Origin: a virus
Length of the DNA: 37,947 bases
Virus record (IMG/VR): IMGVR_UViG_3300021963_000308
Span: 1-37,947 of that record
Strand: one strand, 5' to 3'
In this document: one piece after another, positions 30,401-37,808 of the stretch
Position numbering within the stretch: the stretch's first letter is position 1
How the letters are laid out: every line of letters begins with the position of its first letter
Position numbers and translations under genes: made by a program
Notes under the pieces: model-generated
What the model saw: only the letters and a program-made list of their open reading frames with translations
What the model was told of the DNA's origin: nothing
Databases searched by the model: none

Positions 30401-32394
30401 TCTTTTTCATAAGCCTTCTCTGCCATTTCAAGTCTGGCTAAGGAGTCTTGGTAAGCCTTTGCGTCGTCGCCAGCCTCAGCCTTCAGATATCTTCTGAAGA
30501 ATTGCTTGCTTTCATTCCAATCAACGACTGGTCTGTTGGTGAACTTGCCAGTTTCATCTCGCTCACCAATGATAAGACCCTGAAGGCTCTTGATGTACAG
30601 ATGTCTAAGCGGGCTTGTTCGCAACAGCGAGTGGAATATTTCGTGACCAAGCGTAGGTCTACCTGCCGATTCTGCGTTGATGTAAATTCTAGAGCCACCA
30701 GTAGCCTTGTTTTCGATGACGAAGCCGTTGTGCATACTGAACTGTCTCTTACCAAGAACCATCTCTCCGTCTGGAAGGATGATGAATCCGTCCTTTGTCT
30801 TGGGGTCGATGCCGTTCTTTATGAGCATCTTGTCGTACATGTTTCCATCGTACAGACGGATTGATGTGTCTGGATGGATTCTGTCCTTTGCGGCAATAAT
30901 TCCGTCTAGGTTAAACCCGTTAGCCCTAGCAAAGATTTGTGCATTTTCCCAATGCATAGCCTCTTCTGGGTTCATGTCCTTCATAGCCTCTATGATGTAC
31001 TTTGCTGAAATAGAAGCATGCAAGTCTCTGGTTGCACCGACGATATCTGATATAGCCTTTCCAGTCCCAGCACCGACAGAGCCAAGTGCCATACCAGCAC
31101 CCATTCCAGACCAGAAGCCGTTTCTTCCATCAGACCAATAGCCTAGGGCAGAACCTATTGTTCCACCCTTGAACGAACCTTCACCGATAGCACCTACGTA
31201 AGAAATAAACGGGTCAAATTTGTCGATTATCTTCAAAAGATTTCGAGCGTGATTGCTGAGTTGAGCACCTTCCTTTGCTGACGCTTTCAACGCATCAGCG
31301 GCGTATGAAGAGAAGCCTCTTGGACCTCTCATCATGCTGTTTCCGACTGCACCTATTGCTTCTCCAACGCCAACAGCCGCACCTCCAAGTGTATACGCAC
31401 CAGTAATGCTTGAAGCGTAAGGTATGCTATACCCTACAGCACCAGCACCGACAGAGCCAATACCACCAACACGCATCGTTGACTTAACAGTATCCTCAAA
31501 CTCCTTTGCCGAAACGCCAATTGCTGTTTCGAACATGCTACCACCTTTTTCAATTCCAAAATCTATAGTTCCCCTTGTTGCACGTCCAAACATTTCTATA
31601 GGTGCTCCGACTCCCCATTTAATCGCACCGCCCAAGATTTTTGCCTTAACTGCTTCAACTTTAGCCCCAAGTATGAGTGCCTTTTCTCCCATACCTATGA
31701 AGCGAGCCGCACCAGTTCCAATCTTGCCAAACGGAACTAAAAAAGAAGGGTCTGCTACTGTACCAGCCGCTTGGACGAAATCATGGTTGATTAGGTCTTT
31801 GTCCATAATCATCGTTTTAGTGCCATCCCATAGGTCGTTCAGTTCTCGATTGACTTCTCTTGCTCTCAAGAACTCGTTGTAAGCCTCTTGGCTGTTTTCC
31901 TCTACGCCATTGATTGCGTTGAAGAATCTAGCCTGAGGAGATGCGGAGTTCTGGGACATAGCCAGCATTCCGTACATTGTTTTAGTTCCCTGTGCAAAAG
32001 CCTCTGCTGTGCTTCTTGGAATCTTTGAAGGCTCGTCCATTGCACCTTCAGCACCTTTTGTGAACAACTCGTATATATGTGCCCCAGATGTTGTAAGCAA
32101 ATCGAGAACGTCTGATTCTTCGTTCTTTTTGTATTCGTGATATTTCAGCCAGTCTTCATAACTAGGGTCGTACTTAACCTTAGCCTTGTCAGCCGCAAGC
32201 ATGTCAGCCCATACTTCAGCACCAGTCTTCGGTGCGACTATTTGTTTTACGGCATCTTCTCTTTCCTCTTCGGGCAGAGAATCAATATATGCATCTATTT
32301 CCCTATTCCCAGTATATTGCTTAATTGAAGCATTTATACCACTTTCTGTAAGTGGGTCTGATATGATGGGATTTTGCTCGAAGATGTCTGCCAT
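24487..32394 (-). CDS. Giant polyvalent virion protein with zinc-protease and ART-like regions
   Basis: 2635 residues in one frame. Regions: 300-460 Gly/Ala-rich hydrophobic segments (GAGAVGYSIPYASSITGAY; GSALGYWSDG; GMGAGMALGSVGAG) that could insert into membranes; 584-588 HEIFH, a zinc metallopeptidase motif after GRPTLG; about 1110-1170 a beta module ending VEVYDDRGIRLGLFDDM; about 1205-1375 and 1608-1740 two regions resembling the ADP-ribosyltransferase-type modules of phage polyvalent proteins (for example AGIYFRSRGALD ... GLNDGMDMAVFFPEQIKSD; VGVHGTKTSEGF ... GHDGVIYINQ); 2512-2543 a Pro repeat; and a C-terminal KYRVYNPYREVIGVYD module. Repeated N-E-G-[RA]-G-E linkers lie at 1104, 1399 and 1771. 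Presumably carried in the particle and delivered into the host. Confidence 0.75.
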   Translation of the reverse strand: MADIFEQNPIISDPLTESGINASIKQYTGNREIDAYIDSLPEEEREDAVKQIVAPKTGAEVWADMLAADKAKVKYDPSYEDWLKYHEYKKNEESDVLDLLTTSGAHIYELFTKGAEGAMDEPSKIPRSTAEAFAQGTKTMYGMLAMSQNSASPQARFFNAINGVEENSQEAYNEFLRAREVNRELNDLWDGTKTMIMDKDLINHDFVQAAGTVADPSFLVPFGKIGTGAARFIGMGEKALILGAKVEAVKAKILGGAIKWGVGAPIEMFGRATRGTIDFGIEKGGSMFETAIGVSAKEFEDTVKSTMRVGGIGSVGAGAVGYSIPYASSITGAYTLGGAAVGVGEAIGAVGNSMMRGPRGFSSYAADALKASAKEGAQLSNHARNLLKIIDKFDPFISYVGAIGEGSFKGGTIGSALGYWSDGRNGFWSGMGAGMALGSVGAGTGKAISDIVGATRDLHASISAKYIIEAMKDMNPEEAMHWENAQIFARANGFNLDGIIAAKDRIHPDTSIRLYDGNMYDKMLIKNGIDPKTKDGFIILPDGEMVLGKRQFSMHNGFVIENKATGGSRIYINAESAGRPTLGHEIFHSLLRTSPLRHLYIKSLQGLIIGERDETGKFTNRPVVDWNESKQFFRRYLKAEAGDDAKAYQDSLARLEMAEKAYEKDGTLLMDADLGRPMLEHLSEEFGSYYYSHMLMDKPIDWMYKGGELGGIRGALESATMMWLKHSQSRVGDVATQFNFNRTFKDPVTGLDKPVTIDQVFAPLKKGIFGQTKTERIINPALESFFKDVMRMQLKVNETGGFDISKMSKDSQKAFIEGNGLDGVYEKGLDGNYKPKSEAQIKKENRLKAKEVHKLLMSVPANRRTFKIDAEGNIRGPFSDEILDLMVNSGHVSREMVNKIRLFQNVAEGKMQSNVVDFGGIGATMETIGDVSNPQRVKGKLVPFKMRTGVAFGVDIKISANGEFQFKANMLDYDNIQTRANNTWSNPVVQMLWRGNHTDYMTDLYRYLENASKTPSEGKIPSENLWVDGKGADRRNALHQVMGMAKGEADVYLNSPSGEIARNHLSTVFSFSINRMTHVRLRDQKMPFVFNNAYNDIKLNFHPNEGRGEETVRGTVYKHPSGYTFLVKKPESQRSDSRPYGSVEVYDDRGIRLGLFDDMQKASEAALKNARKNPPMVLNHPDNRGTAFGNEAELRHFAADRGYNHLGYVHATEAKNVNVFDLHFPTKNRGKNPAGIYFRSRGALDNISEMKTFGPNLVTAHLSIHNPWGLDGNVYNKDGTVARKNKITPELLQDLRFLLQKVQSKNSALSDAWVEGKVAMLERTKSFTQLQVDGVGPYELRDLLVKHGYDGLNDGMDMAVFFPEQIKSDKLVTHDANGIPIPKAERFDRRSASINRSPNEGRGELPIIDSLEADEARKLGNVFLTKRMQEFVGDRKVVPQTADEGFIDFIKNFKEGDINQQTALMMLDEMSKEMFGGLDRQTKRLRLEELTAKSISIFEKENSKFKGLYKSLPDRHLKTYLSLSEYAEYNKLESDLAKKAPDKQLHSQFTINAAKDFAKSIEDAKKWVKKANPQYNDFAGYIAENIPMREYYQHAVYSRQFRTGEPVVVVGVHGTKTSEGFLKDKKYVNYHDPRSSRLASGEMRGAFFASSDATVLSKEYQGYSNKSGYDIAKSAIRFDNPLVVDGQFTDMMKPTEKILGEAIDKGHDGVIYINQMDGGGLDVSFFVPVDNANYHQRMIGSTRDKSIAGASYEPLPRGKGITNRTVNLHPNEGAGEAVNFRSTKKFEPQYKDSYIGYGGYYLPVGADPFPMIDIRDYDKGFDGKPIKLSPNNMPHASKDTLYTYMRWHLEYNKPLYVKDILTFLDQQGSSVHSNIARSYWSNWAKTMLSLGSQKELNRRITLGSGKESYASTIETVLGLKQSSSTKTHVDPRKSNISLEEVERLEAEQNNKKKKEDGEESEPEDVGDEFGDTTSTGRLEKTGEEQKLDKAPYTVKFARAATQTFQHLTLQQIVDKMFDRERNIPEVSTKGDAEKGNLHTTISTSQSQLIRKALSGHSFEGVALEEIFHSFETRINSDAVNRDSSGWLKQIVSQGEGNVSGRPWQIAVENFIKVQEDQVRNDPTAVDPILNAYARMLKLQVEVAKNTFAKNTKNGKISNMWDSSVVEHNANYIKVDPQTGEVKLKSGRNKLKKNWEVLWPEAGSEGTQMSPSQMALDMGQLTSFGISAKGLNRGQSAYRFKYPHEFFIILMNDSDMLSKLTSIKYDPNLLSALDTEAVKGGFSPNVASLHNQMSMDLARFVSVDGQPRYSMVNQMLEEAIRIMDLNRRGSHGLDLNVHDESTDIKRVSLGLNRDNPTAFLPERPHGVITDSEKNLIAMHRTALEAWKAKGKGENFLEGLSDWEAWQELKNHPDNEAHWRWFYGPEQGGTQFTERAESQVIGVKDSSGWISEGKGVPPEFKRIMITNEDGILDVIYVDENGNVWDVEKGQIDKKKTRDNKSEIQKRLDKENENNPPADVPPPNVPPADIPPPNVPPADVPPPNVRITHWDTSKPPEANQPPVPMPARNVTAADFRVWRDWIPMENNTKGFSIKNSMNYIIMSLNNKYRVYNPYREVIGVYDKLEDAKRRVERNRPKT
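24771..24860. repeat. Three 30-bp tandem repeats coding Pro-rich linker
   Basis: Units begin CGTTGGGAGGAGG at 24771, 24801 and 24831 on the plus strand. On the minus strand they encode three copies of the ten-residue unit PPADVPPPNV (one with I for V), a rigid linker near the C-terminus of the giant protein. Prone to copy-number change. Confidence 0.9.
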
Positions 32395-32398
32395 TTTG

Positions 32399-35300
32399 TT
32401 ATTTTATTGATGCTTTGATTTTAGCACGTTCTTGAGGTGACAACTGACTCCAACCTGTAAACTCTTGATATGCTCGTCTAGCCGCTTGCAATTCATCAGC
32501 CTTATCCTTGTCCAACTCAACAGTCAAACCAAAAGATTGTGGCATTGTTTGCAATTCGTCTTCTATTTTTTCAAGCATTGCATTATATTTAGCACGTGTA
32601 GTTGACTGCAAGGAGAAGAAAGCAGTTGGGTCTTGCACCAATTCTTTCATAAGTTGCTGTTCATAGTCAGAAACAGAACCTACACCAATTAAGGCAACTC
32701 GCATGCTAGCAATAAGTTGTGAAACTTTTGCAGCCGCTGTACCCCACTTGTCTGGCGAAAATGAACGGAAGGTCTGTTCATTAAGTTCCTTAAGTTGGTT
32801 GGCAATTTTCTTTGCCGCTATCAACTTAGGGTATGTTTCTCGGAATTTGCTAGCCGCTTCAGCAGAACCAAACGAACCAATGCCACCTAACTTTATACCA
32901 GAACCCTTTATGAACTCAGTTGGCTTGAAGCCTCCACTCGGAAGAGGTTCACCAAACGTGACAGACTTTTCCTTTGCAACATCGCTAAATGACGATGTAT
33001 TGCCCTTCGACGTAGGCAAAGGCTTCCATTCTCCTCCAGAATGATACATAACGCCATAAGGAGTTTCTTGCATTTTTAACGTAGCCTCAGGGAATTGAGT
33101 ATTGAACATTGAGTCAAATCCTTGAGGGACATAACCAAGCCTTTTCTGCATGAAATTGCGAAGCATCATACGCTTTTCATCTGTAGTTCTTTCTGTCTCA
33201 AATGACTTTGAGCCAATTATGCTGGTGTTTGTACCAAGAGGAGCAGATGGCTTGTATGCGGTATCTACGTCGTTTGCGTTTGGCGAACCACTGGAGATGT
33301 CTGCGTATCTTGAGAGAAGTTTCTGGTTGTCTGCCAAGTCCGTAAACGCCGCTTTATAGGAGGCATCGTAGTTATCTAGTTTGACCTGTCCTTGGGCAAT
33401 CTTTTCGTCAAGGTATTTAACTATGTCGATTTGCTCTTTTCCTGTCAACGGAGTCCAGCCACCAAGTGCTTCATTAACACCAAACCATCCCTCTCCCTGT
33501 CCAAGTCCAGCGGGGAAGTATCCAGTTCTCAATTTACGAACACCATCTAATGTTGTATTTAGGTAGGCTCTAGTCTCAGGGTCGCTATTTGCGTTATAAG
33601 GAGACTCGTTTCTAGTTCCATACATGCCCTCAAAGAACGAAGTCCAGAAAGTTGTCTTAGCCATTTGCAGGTAGACATCCTTGTTCATTCCAGCAATTTT
33701 AGCCTTTATGTCGGCATCGACAGTAACGCCAGCCTTCTTAAGTGCATCTTCAAACAACTTTGCTTCTTCGGTTGCGAGTCTCTGTGCGGTTCTTCTTTCA
33801 AGTGTTGCACCAACCTGACCTCCAGCACCTATCATCTTCGGACCTTTGGCAAGTGCTTCTGCTCTGGACTTCTGTATGGCTTCGAATGCCTTCTTTGCCG
33901 ATTCGGTAACCATCTTTTCTCTGTCGATGAGTTTCTTTCCCTGTATAATCTTATTTGTCTTAGTTGCACCAAACAGAATAGTTGCGGCATCGAATCCAAC
34001 TTCAACTCCAAGTGCCGCTTCTGGGTGTATGCTTTCCCATTGACCATAAGGACCAAAGTCAACCAACTCAGACTTTCCGTCAGCAACGGAATCACGCATT
34101 GTTCTCAGCCAATCGAGAGAGCCAGAGTAAGCGTACTTCTTATTCCAAGCCTCGTTTTTCTGGGTTTGTATATGGCTTCTTGAAACCTTAACCTTAGCCC
34201 AGTCATCCTTGGACATTCCAGAAGCAACTCTATTTGCTTCATCTTGTTCAGGAGAAATAACACCTTCCCCAACAGGTGTGATTTCCTTTGAGCCAAGAGG
34301 AGCAGACGGCTTGTAAGAAGTGTCTGTCGTTTCTTGGGGTGTCTCTGCTTTCTTGTCTGTATATCGAGAAAGGTCAGGAGGAAGGACAGCCGCAAATCTT
34401 CCACCAGAAGAACCATTCATCACGATTCTTGGATTGTTTCTGAGTTTCTCTGGAAGGTCTTCCTTGTTTACCTTCTTTGGTATGTACAATCCACCACGTT
34501 GTTTTGCAACTCTCCACAACTCGTCAGGCGTTATGTTAACAGGGAGTCCGTTAAGTTCAGCCACAGCGTCGTGGTGAACGCCCATTCTGTTTCCGATTTG
34601 CCAGATTTGCTCTCCTCTTTTTACCTGATATCTTTCTGAATCAGGAGCGATTGTGTAAGCGGAAGATGCTGGTCTGCCAGATGCTTCGTCGTAACTTCCT
34701 CTTGCAACTGAAAGTTTGCCAAACATAGGCTCATCATACTTTCTCTGCGGAGCGTCTGGGTCTGGTGCATTCGGTGCTATTGATGTAGACTTAGTAGGCG
34801 GTGAACTCGGTGCTACGTTAGCCTGAACCTCCTCGGAAGGCTTAAGTTGCTCAGGTATGTTTACCTGTTCCTGTTGAGCCTGAGGCTCAGGTTCAGTCGG
34901 AGCAAGTTGCTCAGGAATAACAACCTCAGGCTGTGTAGCAGGGGCTGTGGCTTGAGCAGGGGCAGAGGCAGGGGCGGGTCTAGCGGGAGCAGTTGCCTTA
35001 ACAGGGGCTGGTGCTTGGGCTTGGGCAGGGGCGGGGGTTAGTGCTTTTCCAGAATACGCAGGGGTTGGTGCTGAAACCTTAGGCTCTGTAGATGGCTTTG
35101 CAACAGGCGGGGTTACAGGTTGGGTTGGCTTGGCAGGGGTTGGTGCAGGAGCAACAGGCACAGGCACGGCAGGAGTACCTCTGTCTGGTATAGCAATGTT
35201 TGGACTAACCTCACCAGCAGGTGTTGTTATTGAAAGGTAGTACTGGTCTAGGCTAAGACCAGACGCTTGCTGTCCGTCAACGAAGTCTTTTGCTGAAACG

Positions 35301-36391
35301 CCAGCCGCTTCTGCGTACGCATAAACCTCAGGGGAATACGGAGCAATTTGACCAGTTGAGTCAGGAAGGTAAATGTTAACGCCACTTTCGGTTCTTGTCG
35401 GTACTTTTCTGGTAATTCCATCTGCCGTAGTAACAATCGTATCCATCGGCTTTCTCCAATCCTGAGCAGGAGGAAGCACTTCCAATGCACCAGTAACTGG
35501 ATTAATATGGTACTTGTCAATAGGCTTGTCTGAGAAGTTGCCGTAAGGACTGGCAGGTGCTTCTGGCATTTGAGCCATCCTATTTATTGAAGACGGAAGC
35601 GGAGCATTAGGATTGTTGTACTCAGGAATTTCCCTAGGATTATCAGAATAGTAATCTTTTGTATCTCTAAGTTTGAACAGGTTTTTTGAGACAGCGTTGT
35701 TGATGTTTTCAATCGCCTTCTGTCTGACAAAAGGTTCAACCTTAGTGTCGTTTGCGATTTGAGACGGAAGAGTAGAAAGCCAAGACTTAAGCCAGTCCGT
35801 CTTGTCTCTCAATTTAACTGACGGGTTTGCCTGTTTGTACCTGTCGTAATAAGAACTAGCCGCAAAAATATTCTTATCAAGGGTTGTCGTATAATCCCAG
35901 ATAAGGTCTTTTGGTGCAGTTCCCACAGGCACTTGTCTAACGACAGTAGTGTTGTTAGGGTCTGTAGCACCTTCACCAAACACTCCGTATTCACGTTCTT
36001 TTCTGACAGCATCGTACAAGGGAAACTGTTGCATTGTGCCAGAATACCCTGCCTTTGCTGAATTAAGCACGGCAAGAGCCTTAGGCAACGACAAGGTTTT
36101 TACCTTAGATAGTTCGTCAACGTAAGGGGAAAGAGCGTCAGCAAGTGGCTTGTACGCTGGGTGCGACAAGAACAAAGACTGAGTTTTTGCTATTTGACCA
36201 GCAAGCACGTCAGCCTCCGACGAAGCCATATCCCACTTAGCGGTGTTTTCGTGATAAGCCTGTATTCCTTCTGCCAAGGACTTTCCAGCGTCAGCAAGTC
36301 CTGCTCCAGCCGTTTGACCGATTCTAGCACCAGCCTCGGATATACCTTGGACTGGGGCTATACCGCCTTGATATTGTTGAAACATTGCCAT
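32399..36391 (-). CDS. Large LysM-containing virion/ejection protein
   Basis: 1330 residues. The N-terminal 400 are helical with AGARIGQTAGAGLADAGKSL. At about 410-526 there is a long Pro/Ala/Gln linker (APAPTPAKPTQPV; IPEQLAPTEPEP and again IPEQLKPSEE). At about 587-641 lies a LysM-like module (YQVKRGEQIWQIGNRMGVHH to GGLYIPKK) that would bind peptidoglycan. The rest is helical and charged, with two copies of YKPSAPLG at about 693 and 1046. It lies between the giant polyvalent gene and the Q/A-rich protein. Likely an internal virion protein that spans or opens the wall during DNA entry. ATG 36391; A/T-rich leader. Confidence 0.7.
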   Translation of the reverse strand: MAMFQQYQGGIAPVQGISEAGARIGQTAGAGLADAGKSLAEGIQAYHENTAKWDMASSEADVLAGQIAKTQSLFLSHPAYKPLADALSPYVDELSKVKTLSLPKALAVLNSAKAGYSGTMQQFPLYDAVRKEREYGVFGEGATDPNNTTVVRQVPVGTAPKDLIWDYTTTLDKNIFAASSYYDRYKQANPSVKLRDKTDWLKSWLSTLPSQIANDTKVEPFVRQKAIENINNAVSKNLFKLRDTKDYYSDNPREIPEYNNPNAPLPSSINRMAQMPEAPASPYGNFSDKPIDKYHINPVTGALEVLPPAQDWRKPMDTIVTTADGITRKVPTRTESGVNIYLPDSTGQIAPYSPEVYAYAEAAGVSAKDFVDGQQASGLSLDQYYLSITTPAGEVSPNIAIPDRGTPAVPVPVAPAPTPAKPTQPVTPPVAKPSTEPKVSAPTPAYSGKALTPAPAQAQAPAPVKATAPARPAPASAPAQATAPATQPEVVIPEQLAPTEPEPQAQQEQVNIPEQLKPSEEVQANVAPSSPPTKSTSIAPNAPDPDAPQRKYDEPMFGKLSVARGSYDEASGRPASSAYTIAPDSERYQVKRGEQIWQIGNRMGVHHDAVAELNGLPVNITPDELWRVAKQRGGLYIPKKVNKEDLPEKLRNNPRIVMNGSSGGRFAAVLPPDLSRYTDKKAETPQETTDTSYKPSAPLGSKEITPVGEGVISPEQDEANRVASGMSKDDWAKVKVSRSHIQTQKNEAWNKKYAYSGSLDWLRTMRDSVADGKSELVDFGPYGQWESIHPEAALGVEVGFDAATILFGATKTNKIIQGKKLIDREKMVTESAKKAFEAIQKSRAEALAKGPKMIGAGGQVGATLERRTAQRLATEEAKLFEDALKKAGVTVDADIKAKIAGMNKDVYLQMAKTTFWTSFFEGMYGTRNESPYNANSDPETRAYLNTTLDGVRKLRTGYFPAGLGQGEGWFGVNEALGGWTPLTGKEQIDIVKYLDEKIAQGQVKLDNYDASYKAAFTDLADNQKLLSRYADISSGSPNANDVDTAYKPSAPLGTNTSIIGSKSFETERTTDEKRMMLRNFMQKRLGYVPQGFDSMFNTQFPEATLKMQETPYGVMYHSGGEWKPLPTSKGNTSSFSDVAKEKSVTFGEPLPSGGFKPTEFIKGSGIKLGGIGSFGSAEAASKFRETYPKLIAAKKIANQLKELNEQTFRSFSPDKWGTAAAKVSQLIASMRVALIGVGSVSDYEQQLMKELVQDPTAFFSLQSTTRAKYNAMLEKIEDELQTMPQSFGLTVELDKDKADELQAARRAYQEFTGWSQLSPQERAKIKASIK
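33234..33256. repeat. 23-bp direct repeat, copy 2 (YKPSAPLG)
   Basis: Matches 34293-34315 at 22 of 23 bases; both code for Y-K-P-S-A-P-L-G in the LysM protein. Confidence 0.9.
34293..34315. repeat. 23-bp direct repeat, copy 1 (YKPSAPLG)
   Basis: CCAAGAGGAGCAGACGGCTT and following bases; one C/T difference from the copy at 33234. The two copies flank about 350 residues of the LysM protein, each preceded by D-T-[SA]. Confidence 0.9.
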
Positions 36392-36394
36392 AAA

Positions 36395-37378
36395 TTATTT
36401 AATAGCGTTAGAGTAATTCGGCATAGTAAACGTTTGATTCATTGCGTTGTCATAACTTTTTTGGTCAAAGTTACCGCCTCCACTTCCTCCAACTAGATTA
36501 GGATTCTTTAGGTAGGCACTACCAAGATTTCCAATCATTGATGTCATTCCAGAAGCCCAACCCTGCTGTGCTTGAGCGTTAGCAAGTTGCGTCTGCATTT
36601 GATTGGACTGGTTAGCACCATAGATACCAGCGTTGTATTGTGACTCTGGCTGGAATAGTTTAGCACCCAATCCTTGAGACATTTGACCAGCAGAAGCAAG
36701 AAGACCAACAGGACTAAGTGCATTCATCTGGGACATGAGAGGTTGACCATACATTGACATAGCCTGAGCCGCATTGTTTTGCCCAATTCCGTAAACTTGT
36801 CCAGCGTATTGTCTAGCCCTATCTTCTCTGGAGTTAGCAAGATTATATGAACCAAGGACTTCAGCCGCAATTGCTTGATTGCCGAACTGCATACCCCTAG
36901 CCGCCATAGCCGCCCTAGCGTTACCTTGAGCCATACGAAGTTCTTGGTCTGACAGGTTTCGACCATCAGCCAAACCTTGTGAGGCTTGGTTAGCCATAGT
37001 AGTATACAAGCCAGCCGTTGTCGGGTCAAGAGTCTGCTGGTATGCGTTTCTGGATGCCTCGCCAACCTGTCCGTAGATAGGGGCTTGCATACCAAGGTAA
37101 GCGTTCTGAAGACCTTGCGAGTACTGTCCAGCCTGTCCGTACAGGGCGTTCATAGTACCCATCTGCCCCATCAGCGTCTCCTGCTGGAGTTGTTGCCATT
37201 GGGGTGTGTACTGACGCTCTAGGTCAAGGAGGTCACCTTGTATCTTGCCCTGTGAACGCAAAGCATCTTGCATTTCACCTAGGTAAGAGCGTTGGGCAGG
37301 GGCTTGGATGCCCTTTGGCTTGCTTCCGACAGCACCAGCCAATGATGTTGCCGCCATAATTCCTTCTGCTACGCCCAT
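36395..37378 (-). CDS. Gln/Ala-rich internal virion protein
   Basis: 327 residues, strongly enriched in Gln, Ala, Gly, Met and Tyr (QWQQLQQETLMGQMGTMNAL; GQAGQYSQGLQNAYLGMQAP). Hydrophobic/glycine start MGVAEGIMAATSLAGAVGS that could insert in a membrane, and a Gly-rich end VGGSGGG. Composition and the position next to two giant virion genes fit the small internal core proteins (such as those T7 ejects with its larger core proteins). No enzymatic motif. ATG 37378, 1 nt after the stop of the upstream gene. Confidence 0.65.
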   Translation of the reverse strand: MGVAEGIMAATSLAGAVGSKPKGIQAPAQRSYLGEMQDALRSQGKIQGDLLDLERQYTPQWQQLQQETLMGQMGTMNALYGQAGQYSQGLQNAYLGMQAPIYGQVGEASRNAYQQTLDPTTAGLYTTMANQASQGLADGRNLSDQELRMAQGNARAAMAARGMQFGNQAIAAEVLGSYNLANSREDRARQYAGQVYGIGQNNAAQAMSMYGQPLMSQMNALSPVGLLASAGQMSQGLGAKLFQPESQYNAGIYGANQSNQMQTQLANAQAQQGWASGMTSMIGNLGSAYLKNPNLVGGSGGGNFDQKSYDNAMNQTFTMPNYSNAIK

Positions 37379-37379
37379 G

Positions 37380-37808
37380 TTAGTTAAGTCCTTTCAAGAT
37401 GTTCATGTATTTATTAGTTAAAAGTTTTGATTTGCCAAACTGTATTCCGTATTTGTTTTGGTTCTCCCAGTTCGGAAATCTGGTCTGAAATTGACCTATG
37501 AGGTCTTTTCTTGATTCAGCGTCTGTCGCTATCCAGTCCATAACGCAGAGGTCGCTAGAAGCCTCTGGAGCAGTCAAATCGTTATCGCTGGGCAAGAGGT
37601 CGGTCAGTTCCCCACCGAATGGCTTGTGCAGGGGATAGACCACAGCAACACCACTAATCTTGCTGTCCTTGATTGACACCAGCAGACCCTTCTTGCTGAA
37701 CGCCCAGATGATGTAATTCTCTAGGCAATCCGATTCCCAAGCAAAGCACTCCCTACGACCCTTTGTGCAGTTCGTGCGGATGAATGCTATGATTGAGTCG
37801 AAGAACAT
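37380..37808 (-). CDS. Hypothetical 142-residue protein, possible GNAT-like fold
   Basis: I choose ATG 37808, which overlaps the upstream stop (TGATG); a TTG one codon earlier is less likely. Alpha/beta pattern: RRECFAWESDCLENYIIWAF, then KGLLVSIKDSKISGVAVVYP with a strand pair, then LCVMDWIATDAESRKDLIGQ and FPNWENQNKYGIQFGKSKLL. The order of strands and the helix after DAESRKDL recall N-acetyltransferase-type proteins found near ejection genes (T7 gp13-like), but the acetyl-CoA loop is not obvious. Confidence 0.55.
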   Translation of the reverse strand: MFFDSIIAFIRTNCTKGRRECFAWESDCLENYIIWAFSKKGLLVSIKDSKISGVAVVYPLHKPFGGELTDLLPSDNDLTAPEASSDLCVMDWIATDAESRKDLIGQFQTRFPNWENQNKYGIQFGKSKLLTNKYMNILKGLN

